Source of the DNA: Mariniblastus fucicola
GTDB taxonomy: Bacteria > Planctomycetota > Planctomycetia > Pirellulales > Pirellulaceae
Assembly (NCBI RefSeq): GCF_008087665.1
Contig: NZ_CP042912.1
Location: forward strand, 1,860,001-1,924,000
Length of the DNA stretch: 64,000 bases
Direction: 5' to 3'
The notes under the pieces are model-generated. The model did no database searches and was not told the DNA's origin. It saw only the letters and a program-made list of their open reading frames with translations. Positions 27,867 to 37,294 of this stretch are shown piece after piece. The position numbers were made by a program, and so were the translations under genes. Numbering within the stretch: position 1 is the first letter of the stretch; each line of letters opens with the position of its first letter.

Positions 27867-27990
27867 CAATACAAGCCCGAAGCGCAAGCGAGTGGTTCGT
27901 CTGCGCGTCGGGACAACACAAACGGTTCGATACGGGAACGTGATGCAATCTTGCGGCTAAACCACTCGCTTGCGCTTCGGGTTTGTACTG
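27867..27990. repeat. REP-like inverted repeat between sigma factor and kinase genes
   Basis: Left arm at 27871-27897 contains GCCCGAAGCGCAAGCGAGTG; right arm at 27959-27985 is its reverse complement with one mismatch in 27 bases. About 60 bases lie between the arms. The sequence type (GAAGCGCAAGCGAG) is the kind of intergenic palindromic repeat that is frequent in planctomycete genomes. Confidence 0.8.
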
Positions 27991-28040
27991 AACGCTTCAT
28001 GAAACCAAGAGCCCCAATCCAGACACTCAAGGAATAACCA

Positions 28041-31000
28041 ATGCCCAATCATCAACCCAAAACCTGTTTCGAAAAAGAAGTTCTTGCCAACTATCTCGGC
28101 GAGCAACTTTCGGAATCTGAAGAAGCCTCCATTCAGCAACACCTCGACGACTGTCCCAGCTGCCAACAGCAACTCGAACGCGTCGCTGCCGATCAGACGA
28201 TGTGGGAAAGCCTCAAACGACACGTTTCTCTCTCCTCCGACATCTCCACTGAAACAGAAACCTATACGCGACGCCAAACGCTGATCGAGTTTCTTGCTCC
28301 CACCGACGACCCACGCATGCTGGGTCGTCTTGGCAACTACGAGATCTGCGGCTTCATCGGACAGGGCAGCACGGGAATCGTACTCAAAGCCTTCGAACCG
28401 AGCCTCAATCGCTACGTCGCCATCAAGGTCCTTTCGCCGGTTTACTCGTCCAACGGAGCTGCCCGCAAACGATTTGAACGCGAAGGCCGGGCTGTCGCTT
28501 CGGTCGTACACCCCAACATCGTGCCGATCCACGCTGTCGATCAGTTCCGTGGCTTGCCCTACATCGTGATGCAATACGTCCCGGGCCTTTCGCTGCTGCA
28601 GCGGCTCGACAAAGACGGCCCCATTGAAACCGAAGAGGTCGCTCGGGTTGGTTTGCAGGTCGCCAAGGGGCTTGCCGCCGCTCACAAAGTCGGCATCGTG
28701 CACCGTGATATCAAACCGGCCAACGTGATCCTGGAGAACACCATCGAACGCGCCATGGTGACGGATTTTGGGTTGGCCCGCGTCGCCGACGACGCTTCAA
28801 TGACTCGAAGTGGAATGATCGCGGGCACGCCACAGTACATGTCGCCCGAACAGGCTCGTGGCGAAGCGATCGATGCCCGATCAGATTTGTTCAGCTTGGG
28901 CAGTTTGATGTACGCCGCTTGTACTGCTCGGCCGCCGTTCCGCGCCGAAACGATCGTTGGCGTCATCCATCGAGTCTGCAACACGAACCCGCGTCCGATC
29001 CGCGAAGTCAATCCAAAGATCGAACAGTGGATGTGCGACTTCATCGATCGTCTGATCGCGAAGGAGCCGAACAAGCGTTTTCAAACTGCGGACGAACTTT
29101 CATCTTTGTTGGCTCTAGAGCTGGCCTATCTGCAGAACCCAACGCAGACGATCAAGCCCACTCGCGAGTGGCGCGATGTCGAGAACAAGGTTGCTCCAAT
29201 GGGTGAGCGGCAAGGCGCTAGCCGCCGGTACTCTAGCGCAACGGACCGACGGCTAGCGCCTCGTCGCTCACAGCTTCGGATCCGGCTAAAGCCGGTACTA
29301 CAAACCGTTGCCGCATTGGGAGGTATCGTCCTCCTCACCGCCGCCTTCATCCCCGGCGTCGGCGACAAAGTAACCTCTCTCTTCTCCCCATCCAACAACG
29401 CTCCGCTCATTGCTCAATTCGATAGCGATGGCAAGGAGGATGACTCCGCTACGGTCGTCGAGACGACAACCAAAAACGGCGCCGAAATCATCTGGACCAA
29501 ACACGAATCCGACTGGAGTACCGACGCGCTGGTCACCTACGACCAGAAATGGGAGAAGAGCTTCGACGTTGACTCTGACGGAACGCTCAAGCTGGACATC
29601 GATCAAGCCAACGTGCTTGTTCGCCCTGCCGACAACGATGGTTCAGTCACGGTCACCATGATGCGACGAGTCGAAGCGGCCTCATTGGGAAAAGCCAAGA
29701 AGATTTTCGATAACTACAAGCCTCGAATGTCTGTTAGCGACGATGGATTCGAACTCACTTGCGGATCAGAGGAAGAGGATCGCCCTGAATCAGTCGACCG
29801 TATCGTCTACCGCATCGCGATTCCACCAAAGTACAACGCCAACGTCAAACTCAAATCGGGCGACATCACGATCGGAGAACTCGACGGCGACGTGACCACC
29901 AACACCGGGTTTGGAGCCACCAGGATTGGCCACACCAAGGGTAACCTGAAAGTCGTCGGTCGCGGCGGATGCGTCGACATCACGGCCGGTTGCCAGGGCG
30001 GTGCTGACGTCGAAGGCGTCAACGCAGATGTCTACGCAGCCAATATCGGCGAATCATCACAGCTTCGTCTCTCCGGAGGCAACGTGTGGATCGGTGAATG
30101 CGAAGGTGAAATCTACGCTCAAACTTCTGGTGGCGACATCAAAGTCCAAAACGTACTTGGCAAGGTCGCTGGCTTTGCACTCGATGGCGACGTAGAAGTT
30201 CGACTCGACAAATCACCTGCAGCCGGCTGTCGCTTCGGTACAACCGGCGGTGAGCTAAACATGTTGATCAGCAGCAAAGTGGCAGCAACCGTTCGCACGA
30301 CTGAACGTGGCCTCGAAGGATTTGAAGAATCTTCGGATGAGATTGGCATGACAGATCCCTTGTATGATCGAAAACTCAATGGCGGCGGTCAAGTTGTCCA
30401 CGCCAAGGTCGATAGCGGCGAATTCAACTTCGCGGTTCTGGAACTTGAGGAAGGAGCCAGCTTTAGTGACGAAAGTCTCGGAGGAAGCGGCGTTCCTGAT
30501 GGTCTTGGCGGAAGCGGAGGACTGAGCAGCAACACTCGCTACAACTTCCTCGCCGCTCGTGAAAAATTTTCCGCCGTTCCTGGAGCCGGAAAGATCACCA
30601 ACGTCGCCTTGGATCGTGATGGCGACATGGATGGGTATTCGGTCTACTTGCCGGTTTCGTTCGATGGCAACGAAGACAAATATCCCGTGCTGATTTCGCT
30701 GGGAGGATCATGGAACGTCGGCAAAACGATTGACAGCGTCAACAACTGGGGCCTGTCGCGTCTGGTTCGCGATGAAAGCGACCTGTCGAACGAGCGAAAC
30801 AGATTGTTGCTCGATTCCTTCATCATTGTTGCTCCGCACATCAAGAAAGGTCAGTACTCGGATCACGCAGAAACGATCCAGTACATCATCGACACCGTTG
30901 CCGATCAATATCGCGGCGACACCGATCGCGTGTACCTGACGGGCCTGAGCCGCGGCGGTCATGGAACCTGGGGCCTTGCGTCGAAGATGCCTGAGACCTT

Positions 31001-32138
31001 CGCCGCAGTAGTTCCTGTTGCCGGCAGCACCGATTTCGTTGATAGCTTCGAACCGATCGCTGAGACGTCGGTTTGGATCGCCTGCAACACCGGCGACGGC
31101 AACTACGGCGAAACGAAGGCAGCCATCGAAAAGATCGAAGACCTCAGTGACGAAAAGTTCCTGGTTGTCCACGATCCCGACGTCAGCAAAACCGACTATC
31201 TGAACCAGCGTTTTGTGCTCACCGCTCCTCGTCGCGATCATCACGACGCCTGGACCGAACTTTACACGCGAAACGAGTTCTATAAGTGGCTGCTGCAGCA
31301 AACCAGGGACGGGTCAGCTCCTGAAAGTGTCCTTGATTCTGGTCAAGGAAACGAACAAGAGGTCACTGGTGACTCAGTTTTGCCAAAGTCCCCAGGTGTT
31401 TTCAAAACGTTGAAGCTGTTCCTTCCCAACCCAAACGAAAAAGGAAAACTCATTGTTGATATCAATCGTGGCTCTATCGAAGTAGAAGGCTACGACGGCA
31501 AGGAAGTCGTTGTCGATATCCTGATGACTCCGCCGAAATTTCGAACATTCGACGGCGACGATCCCGAAATGAAGACACTCTTCTCGCCAACTTACGACCT
31601 TGATGTTGACCGCGAGAATAACTCTATCAAGTTTGATACCTACAATCAGGATTACGCACTAAACCTTCGCATTAGAGTTCCACGCGAGATCGACTTGTCC
31701 CTGGACGCCTACCGCGACGGTTACATTGAAGCAAAGAATGTGTCCGGGTCGATTCACGCCCACAGTGAGCACAGCGATATCCGTTTGCTCGACATTTCTG
31801 GCTCAGCAACTGCATTCAGTCGCAACGGTAACCTGACAGTCAGCTTTCTCGAGGTTATCGATACTGCAAAGCTGGACTTTGAGTCCTACAACGGAGCAAT
31901 TGACCTGACCTTGCCCGAAGGCATCGCAGCAACCACTGCGATCTCATCCGGAACAGGTTCCTTCCGCACGAGCTTCGATATCGTTTCCATCGAGGAACAA
32001 GACGGTCCTGAATCGATCCTCTCCAAAGTCAAAAAGAACGTCGACGAGTATCAATTTGGCGAGATCAATGGCGGTGGCGTTCCGCTGCGGATCGAAAATG
32101 AGAATGGCAGTGTCGCGGTTCGCAAGACTGCAAACTAA
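28041..32138 (+). CDS. Giant Ser/Thr kinase with zinc finger, adhesin-like repeats and alpha/beta-hydrolase
   Basis: The 1365-residue protein has, in order: an anti-sigma-type zinc finger (HLDDCPSC, Hx3Cx2C, about residues 36-43); a protein kinase at about 98-365 with IGQGSTGIV, VAIKVL, HRDIKPANV and DFGLARV; a basic linker coded by a palindromic repeat (about 388-412); one membrane helix at about 425-440; a DUF4097-like beta-helix segment at about 500-800; an esterase/PHB-depolymerase-like hydrolase at about 850-1080 with nucleophile in TGLSRGGHG and a likely histidine in RRDHHDAW; and a second DUF4097-like segment to the end. AAGGA precedes the ATG. The kinase and zinc finger should be cytoplasmic and the rest extracytoplasmic. 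It probably controls the neighbouring ECF sigma factor; the hydrolase role is unknown. Confidence 0.88.
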   Translation: MPNHQPKTCFEKEVLANYLGEQLSESEEASIQQHLDDCPSCQQQLERVAADQTMWESLKRHVSLSSDISTETETYTRRQTLIEFLAPTDDPRMLGRLGNYEICGFIGQGSTGIVLKAFEPSLNRYVAIKVLSPVYSSNGAARKRFEREGRAVASVVHPNIVPIHAVDQFRGLPYIVMQYVPGLSLLQRLDKDGPIETEEVARVGLQVAKGLAAAHKVGIVHRDIKPANVILENTIERAMVTDFGLARVADDASMTRSGMIAGTPQYMSPEQARGEAIDARSDLFSLGSLMYAACTARPPFRAETIVGVIHRVCNTNPRPIREVNPKIEQWMCDFIDRLIAKEPNKRFQTADELSSLLALELAYLQNPTQTIKPTREWRDVENKVAPMGERQGASRRYSSATDRRLAPRRSQLRIRLKPVLQTVAALGGIVLLTAAFIPGVGDKVTSLFSPSNNAPLIAQFDSDGKEDDSATVVETTTKNGAEIIWTKHESDWSTDALVTYDQKWEKSFDVDSDGTLKLDIDQANVLVRPADNDGSVTVTMMRRVEAASLGKAKKIFDNYKPRMSVSDDGFELTCGSEEEDRPESVDRIVYRIAIPPKYNANVKLKSGDITIGELDGDVTTNTGFGATRIGHTKGNLKVVGRGGCVDITAGCQGGADVEGVNADVYAANIGESSQLRLSGGNVWIGECEGEIYAQTSGGDIKVQNVLGKVAGFALDGDVEVRLDKSPAAGCRFGTTGGELNMLISSKVAATVRTTERGLEGFEESSDEIGMTDPLYDRKLNGGGQVVHAKVDSGEFNFAVLELEEGASFSDESLGGSGVPDGLGGSGGLSSNTRYNFLAAREKFSAVPGAGKITNVALDRDGDMDGYSVYLPVSFDGNEDKYPVLISLGGSWNVGKTIDSVNNWGLSRLVRDESDLSNERNRLLLDSFIIVAPHIKKGQYSDHAETIQYIIDTVADQYRGDTDRVYLTGLSRGGHGTWGLASKMPETFAAVVPVAGSTDFVDSFEPIAETSVWIACNTGDGNYGETKAAIEKIEDLSDEKFLVVHDPDVSKTDYLNQRFVLTAPRRDHHDAWTELYTRNEFYKWLLQQTRDGSAPESVLDSGQGNEQEVTGDSVLPKSPGVFKTLKLFLPNPNEKGKLIVDINRGSIEVEGYDGKEVVVDILMTPPKFRTFDGDDPEMKTLFSPTYDLDVDRENNSIKFDTYNQDYALNLRIRVPREIDLSLDAYRDGYIEAKNVSGSIHAHSEHSDIRLLDISGSATAFSRNGNLTVSFLEVIDTAKLDFESYNGAIDLTLPEGIAATTAISSGTGSFRTSFDIVSIEEQDGPESILSKVKKNVDEYQFGEINGGGVPLRIENENGSVAVRKTAN
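29204..29305 (+). repeat. In-gene palindromic repeat, copy A
   Basis: A 67-bp element at 29204-29270 begins TGAGCGGCAAGGCGCTAGCC and ends with a near-perfect inverted copy of that arm. After 13 bases a second small module, GGCTAAAGCCGGTACTACAA, follows at 29284. Both lie inside the kinase gene without breaking the frame and encode ERQGASRR...RRLAPRRS just before the membrane helix. Confidence 0.85.
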
Positions 32139-32500
32139 AGGGTTGCCGCAATGGTCGCAAGTCGTCAGAATCGATTAACTGAAGCGCCCTGGCCTCGGTC
32201 GTAGAGTGGTTTGGAACCGCGGCTAGCGTTGCCTCGGCTGATCGCCATTGAGCAACCGGGGCTAGTTGGAGCAGGTCTACCTCCAAGCGGTGTCTTCCTG
32301 AACTACTTTGGCCGAACACATCAACTGCTCTGCTCTTTGCAAGCAGGTCGTTGCTTCATCGACGTATCCGTTTGCTGATGCAATTCAGGCTCGGTTGGCG
32401 GCGCGCTCGCAGGATGCAGCCTGCTACGTGTTGCGGCTGGCGGAATGAAAACGGTTGAGCAGCTGTACCATCGGCAACTTCGACTCACGCAATGTGGCCT
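32139..32500. other. Intergenic region with repeat remnants
   Basis: No convincing gene is seen. GGCTAGCG at 32221 followed by GCCTCGGCTGATCGCC resembles one arm of the palindromic element found in the kinase and rbsA genes, in decayed form. GCAGGATGCAGCCTGC near 32409 is a short palindrome. The region separates two converging transcripts. Confidence 0.4.
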
Positions 32501-33391
32501 CTATTTTTCAGGCCTGCGGCGACAAGCCCCGGCGACCAGAAGCAACAGCAGCGCTGCTCCGGTAGATGGTTCTGGAACCGAAGCGATGCTTGTGGCGGTA
32601 AACTGAAAGTCATCGAAGAAGCTTTTACCAGCGCCGTCATCCATCTGAAGGTGCAAGTATTGGACTGTCGTGTCACTGATTTCCGCGTTCCATGCCATCT
32701 CGGTCGATGAAAATGTGTTTTCGTTTGCGTCGGTGAATCCAATCGCTGATGTTTTGTTTTGCATGTCCAGTGTCAAGGTGACTCGGGTCCAGGTGCTATT
32801 GCTGGCTTGCAAGTTCGTGCTTTGCCAATTCACCCCGTCCACACTGTAGTCGACACGCGGAGCATTTTGGTTGCCAAGCGAATACATGCCAATACTGGCC
32901 AGAATTTCTCCGGTTCCATTGAGTAGGTTGGTGCGTTGGTAGATCCCCTCTGGATAGAAAAACGAAAAGTCATTGCTCCAAGTGTCCGGACAGATCCAGT
33001 AACTCAGGTTCAATGTTCCGTCGGCATTCGATTTTGGATCGATACCGCTGGTGTCCGCAGCGCTCAGTTCGTATCGGTAGTCGGCTCCGTCTCCACCGGA
33101 TGCGTATTGGCTTTCAGTTCGCAAGTCCAGCAGCACATTACCTTCTTTGGGAGCAGCACTACCGAACGCACCAGCGGTAACCAGTTCGCCTTGGGTCACA
33201 ACGGGGTTGGGGCTGTCGATTTTTGTCCAATTGCCGACCAGAGGCTGATTGGTCACGTCGACAAAATCAGTCGAATAGGTTTCAAGTCCGCCAAGCAGGT
33301 TGTCGGCGCGCGTTGGCGAGGCGAAAACAGTGACGAGAATCAGCGTGAAAGGTGAGAGGCTGAGAGTACGGAAGTAGGTTGCTGCGTTCAT
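32501..33391 (-). CDS. PEP-CTERM protein
   Basis: The ATG at 33391 with GGAG upstream is preferred over one 16 codons earlier and gives 296 residues. The N-terminal signal peptide is followed by a mature part starting near TRADNLLGG. The body is beta-rich and jelly-roll-like (GDGADYRYELSAADTSG, WTRVTLTLDMQNKTSAIGFT, QYLHLQMDDGAGKSFFDDFQ), like extracellular lectin- or carbohydrate-binding-like domains. The C-terminus ASVPEPSTGAALLLLL then CRRR is a PEP-CTERM sorting signal for exosortase-dependent export and anchoring. Ligand unknown. Confidence 0.85.
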   Translation of the reverse strand: MNAATYFRTLSLSPFTLILVTVFASPTRADNLLGGLETYSTDFVDVTNQPLVGNWTKIDSPNPVVTQGELVTAGAFGSAAPKEGNVLLDLRTESQYASGGDGADYRYELSAADTSGIDPKSNADGTLNLSYWICPDTWSNDFSFFYPEGIYQRTNLLNGTGEILASIGMYSLGNQNAPRVDYSVDGVNWQSTNLQASNSTWTRVTLTLDMQNKTSAIGFTDANENTFSSTEMAWNAEISDTTVQYLHLQMDDGAGKSFFDDFQFTATSIASVPEPSTGAALLLLLVAGACRRRPEK

Positions 33392-33728
33392 TGCAGACGT
33401 TCTCCATGAAAAAGGAAGGGGCCGAGTTGGTGGACGCAACTTGGCTGAGAAACCGGTTTCGTGGGCAATAAAACGTTGGGTTGCGATTGGCCGCTATGTG
33501 GTGTCAAAGTTCCCAAACTTTCCGCTCCCAGAAATTTTGGCCCTTACCGCCGGTAACGTCGATACAACCTGATCAATTCAGGGGTCGGGAGTCCGGTGGC
33601 TTCCGTGGCGCAAGCTCCGAACGCGCGCCATTGATCGCAGCGGGATTTCTGATGGCCAAACGCCTCAATCCGGACCTGATTCTCAGTGTGATTCGCCCTC
33701 AGAGAGGCTGGGCATTCCGACGCCGCCT
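33392..33728. other. Intergenic region without recognised features
   Basis: The stretch holds the promoter side of the PEP-CTERM gene and the 3' side of the ankyrin gene. I see no gene, clear hairpin with T tract, or repeat in it. Confidence 0.4.
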
Positions 33729-34907
33729 TCAGCGTTGCTGCGCAAGGAACGCCGCGAGTTGTTCCAGCCCGTGTTCCGCTGCGGTTTCGGACACGGTCTT
33801 GTTGGTCTTGGGGCTTTTGGAATCCGGATCGAATCCATACTCAATGAACAGCTTCGCCAGCCGAATCGCGTCGGCTTCGGTGCCCAGTCGTTCGCACTTG
33901 AAGCCGTAGTGGCTTTTCTGAATGAAGTCCTCCGCGACCAGGTGGAGCGGAATGAAAGGATCGCCTCGGTCATATTTTTCGTTCAAGGCGTCCTTTGATT
34001 TCAGGAACTCCAGCTGGGACTTGATCAGCGCAAAATACTGATCAATGTCACCATCGCGGTTGTGGCTGGTGATCGCGTTTTCGATCGAATGCCGGGCAAA
34101 ATCGGGCGTGTAAAGGTCCGGGCAAAGCTCCATGCAGGCGCGTACCGATTTCGGATAGCCACACCAGGTCGCAGCGCCTTTGACGTTGTCAAGCACGGTT
34201 CCTCGCGGCCAGTTGCTGACCGGTCCCGCATCGCTGGCATGATGCTGCAGCAGTTCCGCAATCAACGCGTGTTGTTCGTGGCGGACAAGCGTGAACAGTG
34301 ACGGCTGCCCGCCCAATTCAATGACTCGTTGCAGTAAGTTCAGTTCGGGAAAATCATCGCTGGAAACGGGTTCGCCATCGGCTTTTTTAACTGCCGTGTA
34401 GGTCTCAAAGGCCTTGCGAAAAAGCTTGGCGACTTCCGCGTCGCAATCACGTTTGTATCGCCACGTTTCGCCTGGTTGATAGTCGGCTTCCGTGTCCCAC
34501 AGATTGTTGAAAGTGCAGTCGACGAACGGCGTCGAACAATACGGAAACGCAACCAGCGACGGGTTGTAATCCAGAATCAGATGCACCACGTCGTAGTTGT
34601 CCAAACCGCGCCGATTGGATTCGTGGAAAGCGTTCAGCAGCGGCATCCCGCGCTCGCGTGGTTCTTCGACGCCCAGCTTTGCGTCCGGGTCGGCGCCGGC
34701 GTTGAGCAAAGCTTTCACCAGATCGGTATCCAGCCTGTTTGCGGCGCGATAAAGAGGAAAGCCATCGGTGTGCAAACTGTCAGGCCGATAGTTCCGGCCA
34801 GCCAGCGTGGAGTCTTCCTCAAGCATCGCGATGGCGGTTTCGCCAAGACCGTTCGTTATCGCGTCCCAGAAGGATTCGAGTTTCTCGTTTTCAGGTCCTG
34901 ACATCAC
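33729..34907 (-). CDS. Ankyrin-repeat-like protein
   Basis: This is a 392-residue protein without a signal peptide. N-terminal helices show ankyrin features (TDGFPLYRAANRLDTDLVKA, then LLNAGADPDAKLG; NYDVVHLILDYNPSLVAF), and C-terminal ones end with AIRLAKLFIEYGFDPDSKS and ETAAEHGLEQLAAFL. The middle repeats are degenerate. It probably acts in protein binding in the cytoplasm; the partner is unknown. The next gene upstream on this strand is the AraC-type regulator, 80 bases away. Confidence 0.75.
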   Translation of the reverse strand: MMSGPENEKLESFWDAITNGLGETAIAMLEEDSTLAGRNYRPDSLHTDGFPLYRAANRLDTDLVKALLNAGADPDAKLGVEEPRERGMPLLNAFHESNRRGLDNYDVVHLILDYNPSLVAFPYCSTPFVDCTFNNLWDTEADYQPGETWRYKRDCDAEVAKLFRKAFETYTAVKKADGEPVSSDDFPELNLLQRVIELGGQPSLFTLVRHEQHALIAELLQHHASDAGPVSNWPRGTVLDNVKGAATWCGYPKSVRACMELCPDLYTPDFARHSIENAITSHNRDGDIDQYFALIKSQLEFLKSKDALNEKYDRGDPFIPLHLVAEDFIQKSHYGFKCERLGTEADAIRLAKLFIEYGFDPDSKSPKTNKTVSETAAEHGLEQLAAFLAQQR

Positions 34908-34987
34908 GGTCTCGCATTGGCGAAAGGGATTTGGGCTGGGACGAATCGCAGGTTGGCCCGTTTCAACGGGAGCGAATTCTACATTGG

Positions 34988-35860
34988 CTACTGTCGGCAG
35001 TGTTTGCGAAAGCCTCTTGGCGTCATGCCGGTGGACTCTTTGAAGGCGCGGTTGAATCGGCTGAGCGATTCAAACCCTGAATCGAAGGCCACGTTTACGA
35101 TCTGGTCATCGCGAGTCACCAGCAGTCGCTGGGCTTCCGCGATGCGGTGTCGGGTGACCAGCGAGTTTAGCGTTGTGCCGAACGTCTTTCGAAACAGCGT
35201 TGCTGCATAGTCCGGATGCAAGTCAACGCTGTCGGCAATGTCCTTGATCAGCAGGCGTGATTTAAAGTTGCGGGCAATGAAGCACGCCATGCGTTCAGCC
35301 TTTTCGAGGTTGGGCGACGTGCGCCCCAAGCCATCGTCCCGGTTCGGTGCACTGGTTTGTTTATGCTGCGATCTGGCCAGACGAAGCAGGCGGGCTTTCA
35401 GTTCCAGCAACACGATTTCCTGAACGTCGGCCGAATCGCGAGTCAAATCGTGATGCCACTGAGCGAACAGTTCGCTGTCGCGGGAAGAAACGGCTTCGCT
35501 TCGATCGCTGCAAATCGCATTGCCGGTGATCAACTGCGTCTGCAGGTGCTCGGGCAATCCCCATTGCAGGAATCGGCCAAACGGAATCGTGATCACGTAA
35601 TAGTTCTCAACATCGCGGAACTCCACGATCTGATGGGGCACCGCTGCCCAGAACAGAGACAGCGTTTTGGCCTCGACCGTCACCCGCCGGCCTCCGATCA
35701 AATAGGTCAGCGAACCACGATCGAGGAAGTTGACTTCGATCTCGTCGTGCTGATCGGGACGTGGCATCTGCACCGGCTCCCAGATCTCGCAGGTGAAACC
35801 GTAAGGCTCAAAGTCGGGTCGTAGGGTGTCAAATTGCTCCATGACCTCAGGATAGTGCAA
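34988..35860 (-). CDS. AraC-family transcriptional regulator
   Basis: The 290-residue protein has an N-terminal cupin-type sensor (FLDRGSLTYLIGGRRVTVEA) and a C-terminal double helix-turn-helix (LLIKDIADSVDLHPDYAATL, FRKTFGTTLNSLV; VNVAFDSGFESLSRFNRAFK, GMTPRGFRKH). The longest frame starts with TTG at 35860, seven bases after AAGG; the ATG at 35842 has a poorly spaced GAGG, so TTG is the likely start. It is divergent from the zinc dehydrogenase and sits at the head of the ribose/DUF1593 locus, so a sugar-responsive activator role for that locus is a reasonable inference. Confidence 0.9.
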   Translation of the reverse strand: MHYPEVMEQFDTLRPDFEPYGFTCEIWEPVQMPRPDQHDEIEVNFLDRGSLTYLIGGRRVTVEAKTLSLFWAAVPHQIVEFRDVENYYVITIPFGRFLQWGLPEHLQTQLITGNAICSDRSEAVSSRDSELFAQWHHDLTRDSADVQEIVLLELKARLLRLARSQHKQTSAPNRDDGLGRTSPNLEKAERMACFIARNFKSRLLIKDIADSVDLHPDYAATLFRKTFGTTLNSLVTRHRIAEAQRLLVTRDDQIVNVAFDSGFESLSRFNRAFKESTGMTPRGFRKHCRQ

Positions 35861-35952
35861 GTTTATGCCTTAATCGAGGGAGAATATGCGTTTCTCTGCT
35901 GTAAAACAGACAGCGAACTGGAACAACACAGACTTTTGCAGGGAAAATTGCC

Positions 35953-37167
35953 ATGAGCAACGTCCTCGACAAAACGGAAAAAGCGACTGCCGCCAGCAGC
36001 TCAACCAAACCAGAAACCGTGCGAGCGGTCGCCATGACGGCGCCGGGACAGACGGAAATGAGGTCCTATCCCTATCCGACGATGGATCAGGATTCGGCGA
36101 TTCTCAAAGTAGACATGGCGGGTATCTGTGGCACGGATCGCCACATTTACAAAGGAGAAGCCACCGAGCTGCGCGGGAAGTCGATCTTTCCGTACGTTGG
36201 TGGCCACGAAGTCATCGGCACGATCATGGAGATCGGCGACAACGCGGCAAAAGTCATGGACTACGACCGGCAGCCACTTGAAGTCGGTGATCGTGTCGCA
36301 CTTGCGGTGGAAGTCAATTGCGGCCACTGCATCTACTGCCGCAAGCATTACAACAACACGACTTGCCTGAATCAGATTCAGGCTTACGGCTTGCATCCGA
36401 ACTGCGAGACCAAGCCTTATCTTCGCGGTGGCTTTGCCGAGTACATGTACATCATGCCTGGCACGCATCTGTTCAAGGTTCCCGAAGAGATGCCAACCGA
36501 CGTGGCGGTCTTCGTCGAAGAGATGGCGGTTGCCTATCATTCGCTTGGTCGGGCGTCGAGCATGTTCGCGCCGGTCAACGAAGGCTTTGGCCCTGGGCAG
36601 TCAGTCGCCGTTTTGGGCAACGGCCCGTTGGGGATTCTGCACGGCATTATGGCGGACATTCACGGTGCGGGTTTGAAGATCGCAACGGATTTGTCTGATC
36701 TGCGACTTGGGATTGCCGAAGGCCTGTATGCGGATGTGACGTTGAACGCGTCCAGGATGTCAACCGACGAGCGAATTGCTCGCGTGAAGGAGATGACAGA
36801 CGGCGGTGTCGGTCCGGATTTGGTGATCGAGTGTGCCGGTGAGCCCGAAGCGTTTATCGAAGCCCTGAAGATGGTTCGTAAAGGCGGCACGGTCATTGAA
36901 GTCGGTAACTGGGTGGACATGGGTAAGCCTGTGAATCTCGATGTGATGAGGCACATCAGTTCCAAGAACCTGCACATTCATTCGGTGTTCCACTGCGGCA
37001 CCGATTGGCGTCCAGTGCTCAAGATTCTCCAACAGCAGTCAAAACGGTTTGACTTCCCGTCGTTGATTACGCATCGATTGGGTCTGGATGAGTTGGTTGA
37101 TCAGTTCGGGACGGTCACGAACTTCGACGAGTGCTGTAAAATTGAAGTGATCCCGCACAAGGCTTAG
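35953..37167 (+). CDS. Zinc-dependent MDR-family sugar/polyol dehydrogenase
   Basis: This 404-residue medium-chain dehydrogenase has the catalytic zinc ligands CGTD and GGHEVIG, and structural zinc cysteines in NCGHCIYCRKHYNNTTC. The Rossmann segment is VAVLGNGPLGILHGIMADIHG, followed by the acidic end of beta-2 (ATDLSD), which favours NAD over NADP. Residues 1-20 are a non-conserved extension. Related enzymes oxidise polyols, threonine or sugar alcohols. Next to ribose genes a pentitol or pentose derivative is a plausible substrate, but this is inference. It is divergent from the AraC regulator across about 90 bases and 127 bases before rbsD. Confidence 0.88.
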   Translation: MSNVLDKTEKATAASSSTKPETVRAVAMTAPGQTEMRSYPYPTMDQDSAILKVDMAGICGTDRHIYKGEATELRGKSIFPYVGGHEVIGTIMEIGDNAAKVMDYDRQPLEVGDRVALAVEVNCGHCIYCRKHYNNTTCLNQIQAYGLHPNCETKPYLRGGFAEYMYIMPGTHLFKVPEEMPTDVAVFVEEMAVAYHSLGRASSMFAPVNEGFGPGQSVAVLGNGPLGILHGIMADIHGAGLKIATDLSDLRLGIAEGLYADVTLNASRMSTDERIARVKEMTDGGVGPDLVIECAGEPEAFIEALKMVRKGGTVIEVGNWVDMGKPVNLDVMRHISSKNLHIHSVFHCGTDWRPVLKILQQQSKRFDFPSLITHRLGLDELVDQFGTVTNFDECCKIEVIPHKA

Positions 37168-37294
37168 TCCAAAGACTGGAAGAAAGCGGCGAGCCTGACG
37201 CACGTATGTGTGGCAAGGGCTTGCTGCAGATTTCCTCGCACCGCAACAATATCCTTGCGGCTCGCAGCTTTCTTTCCTGTTTAGATCACGGAAA

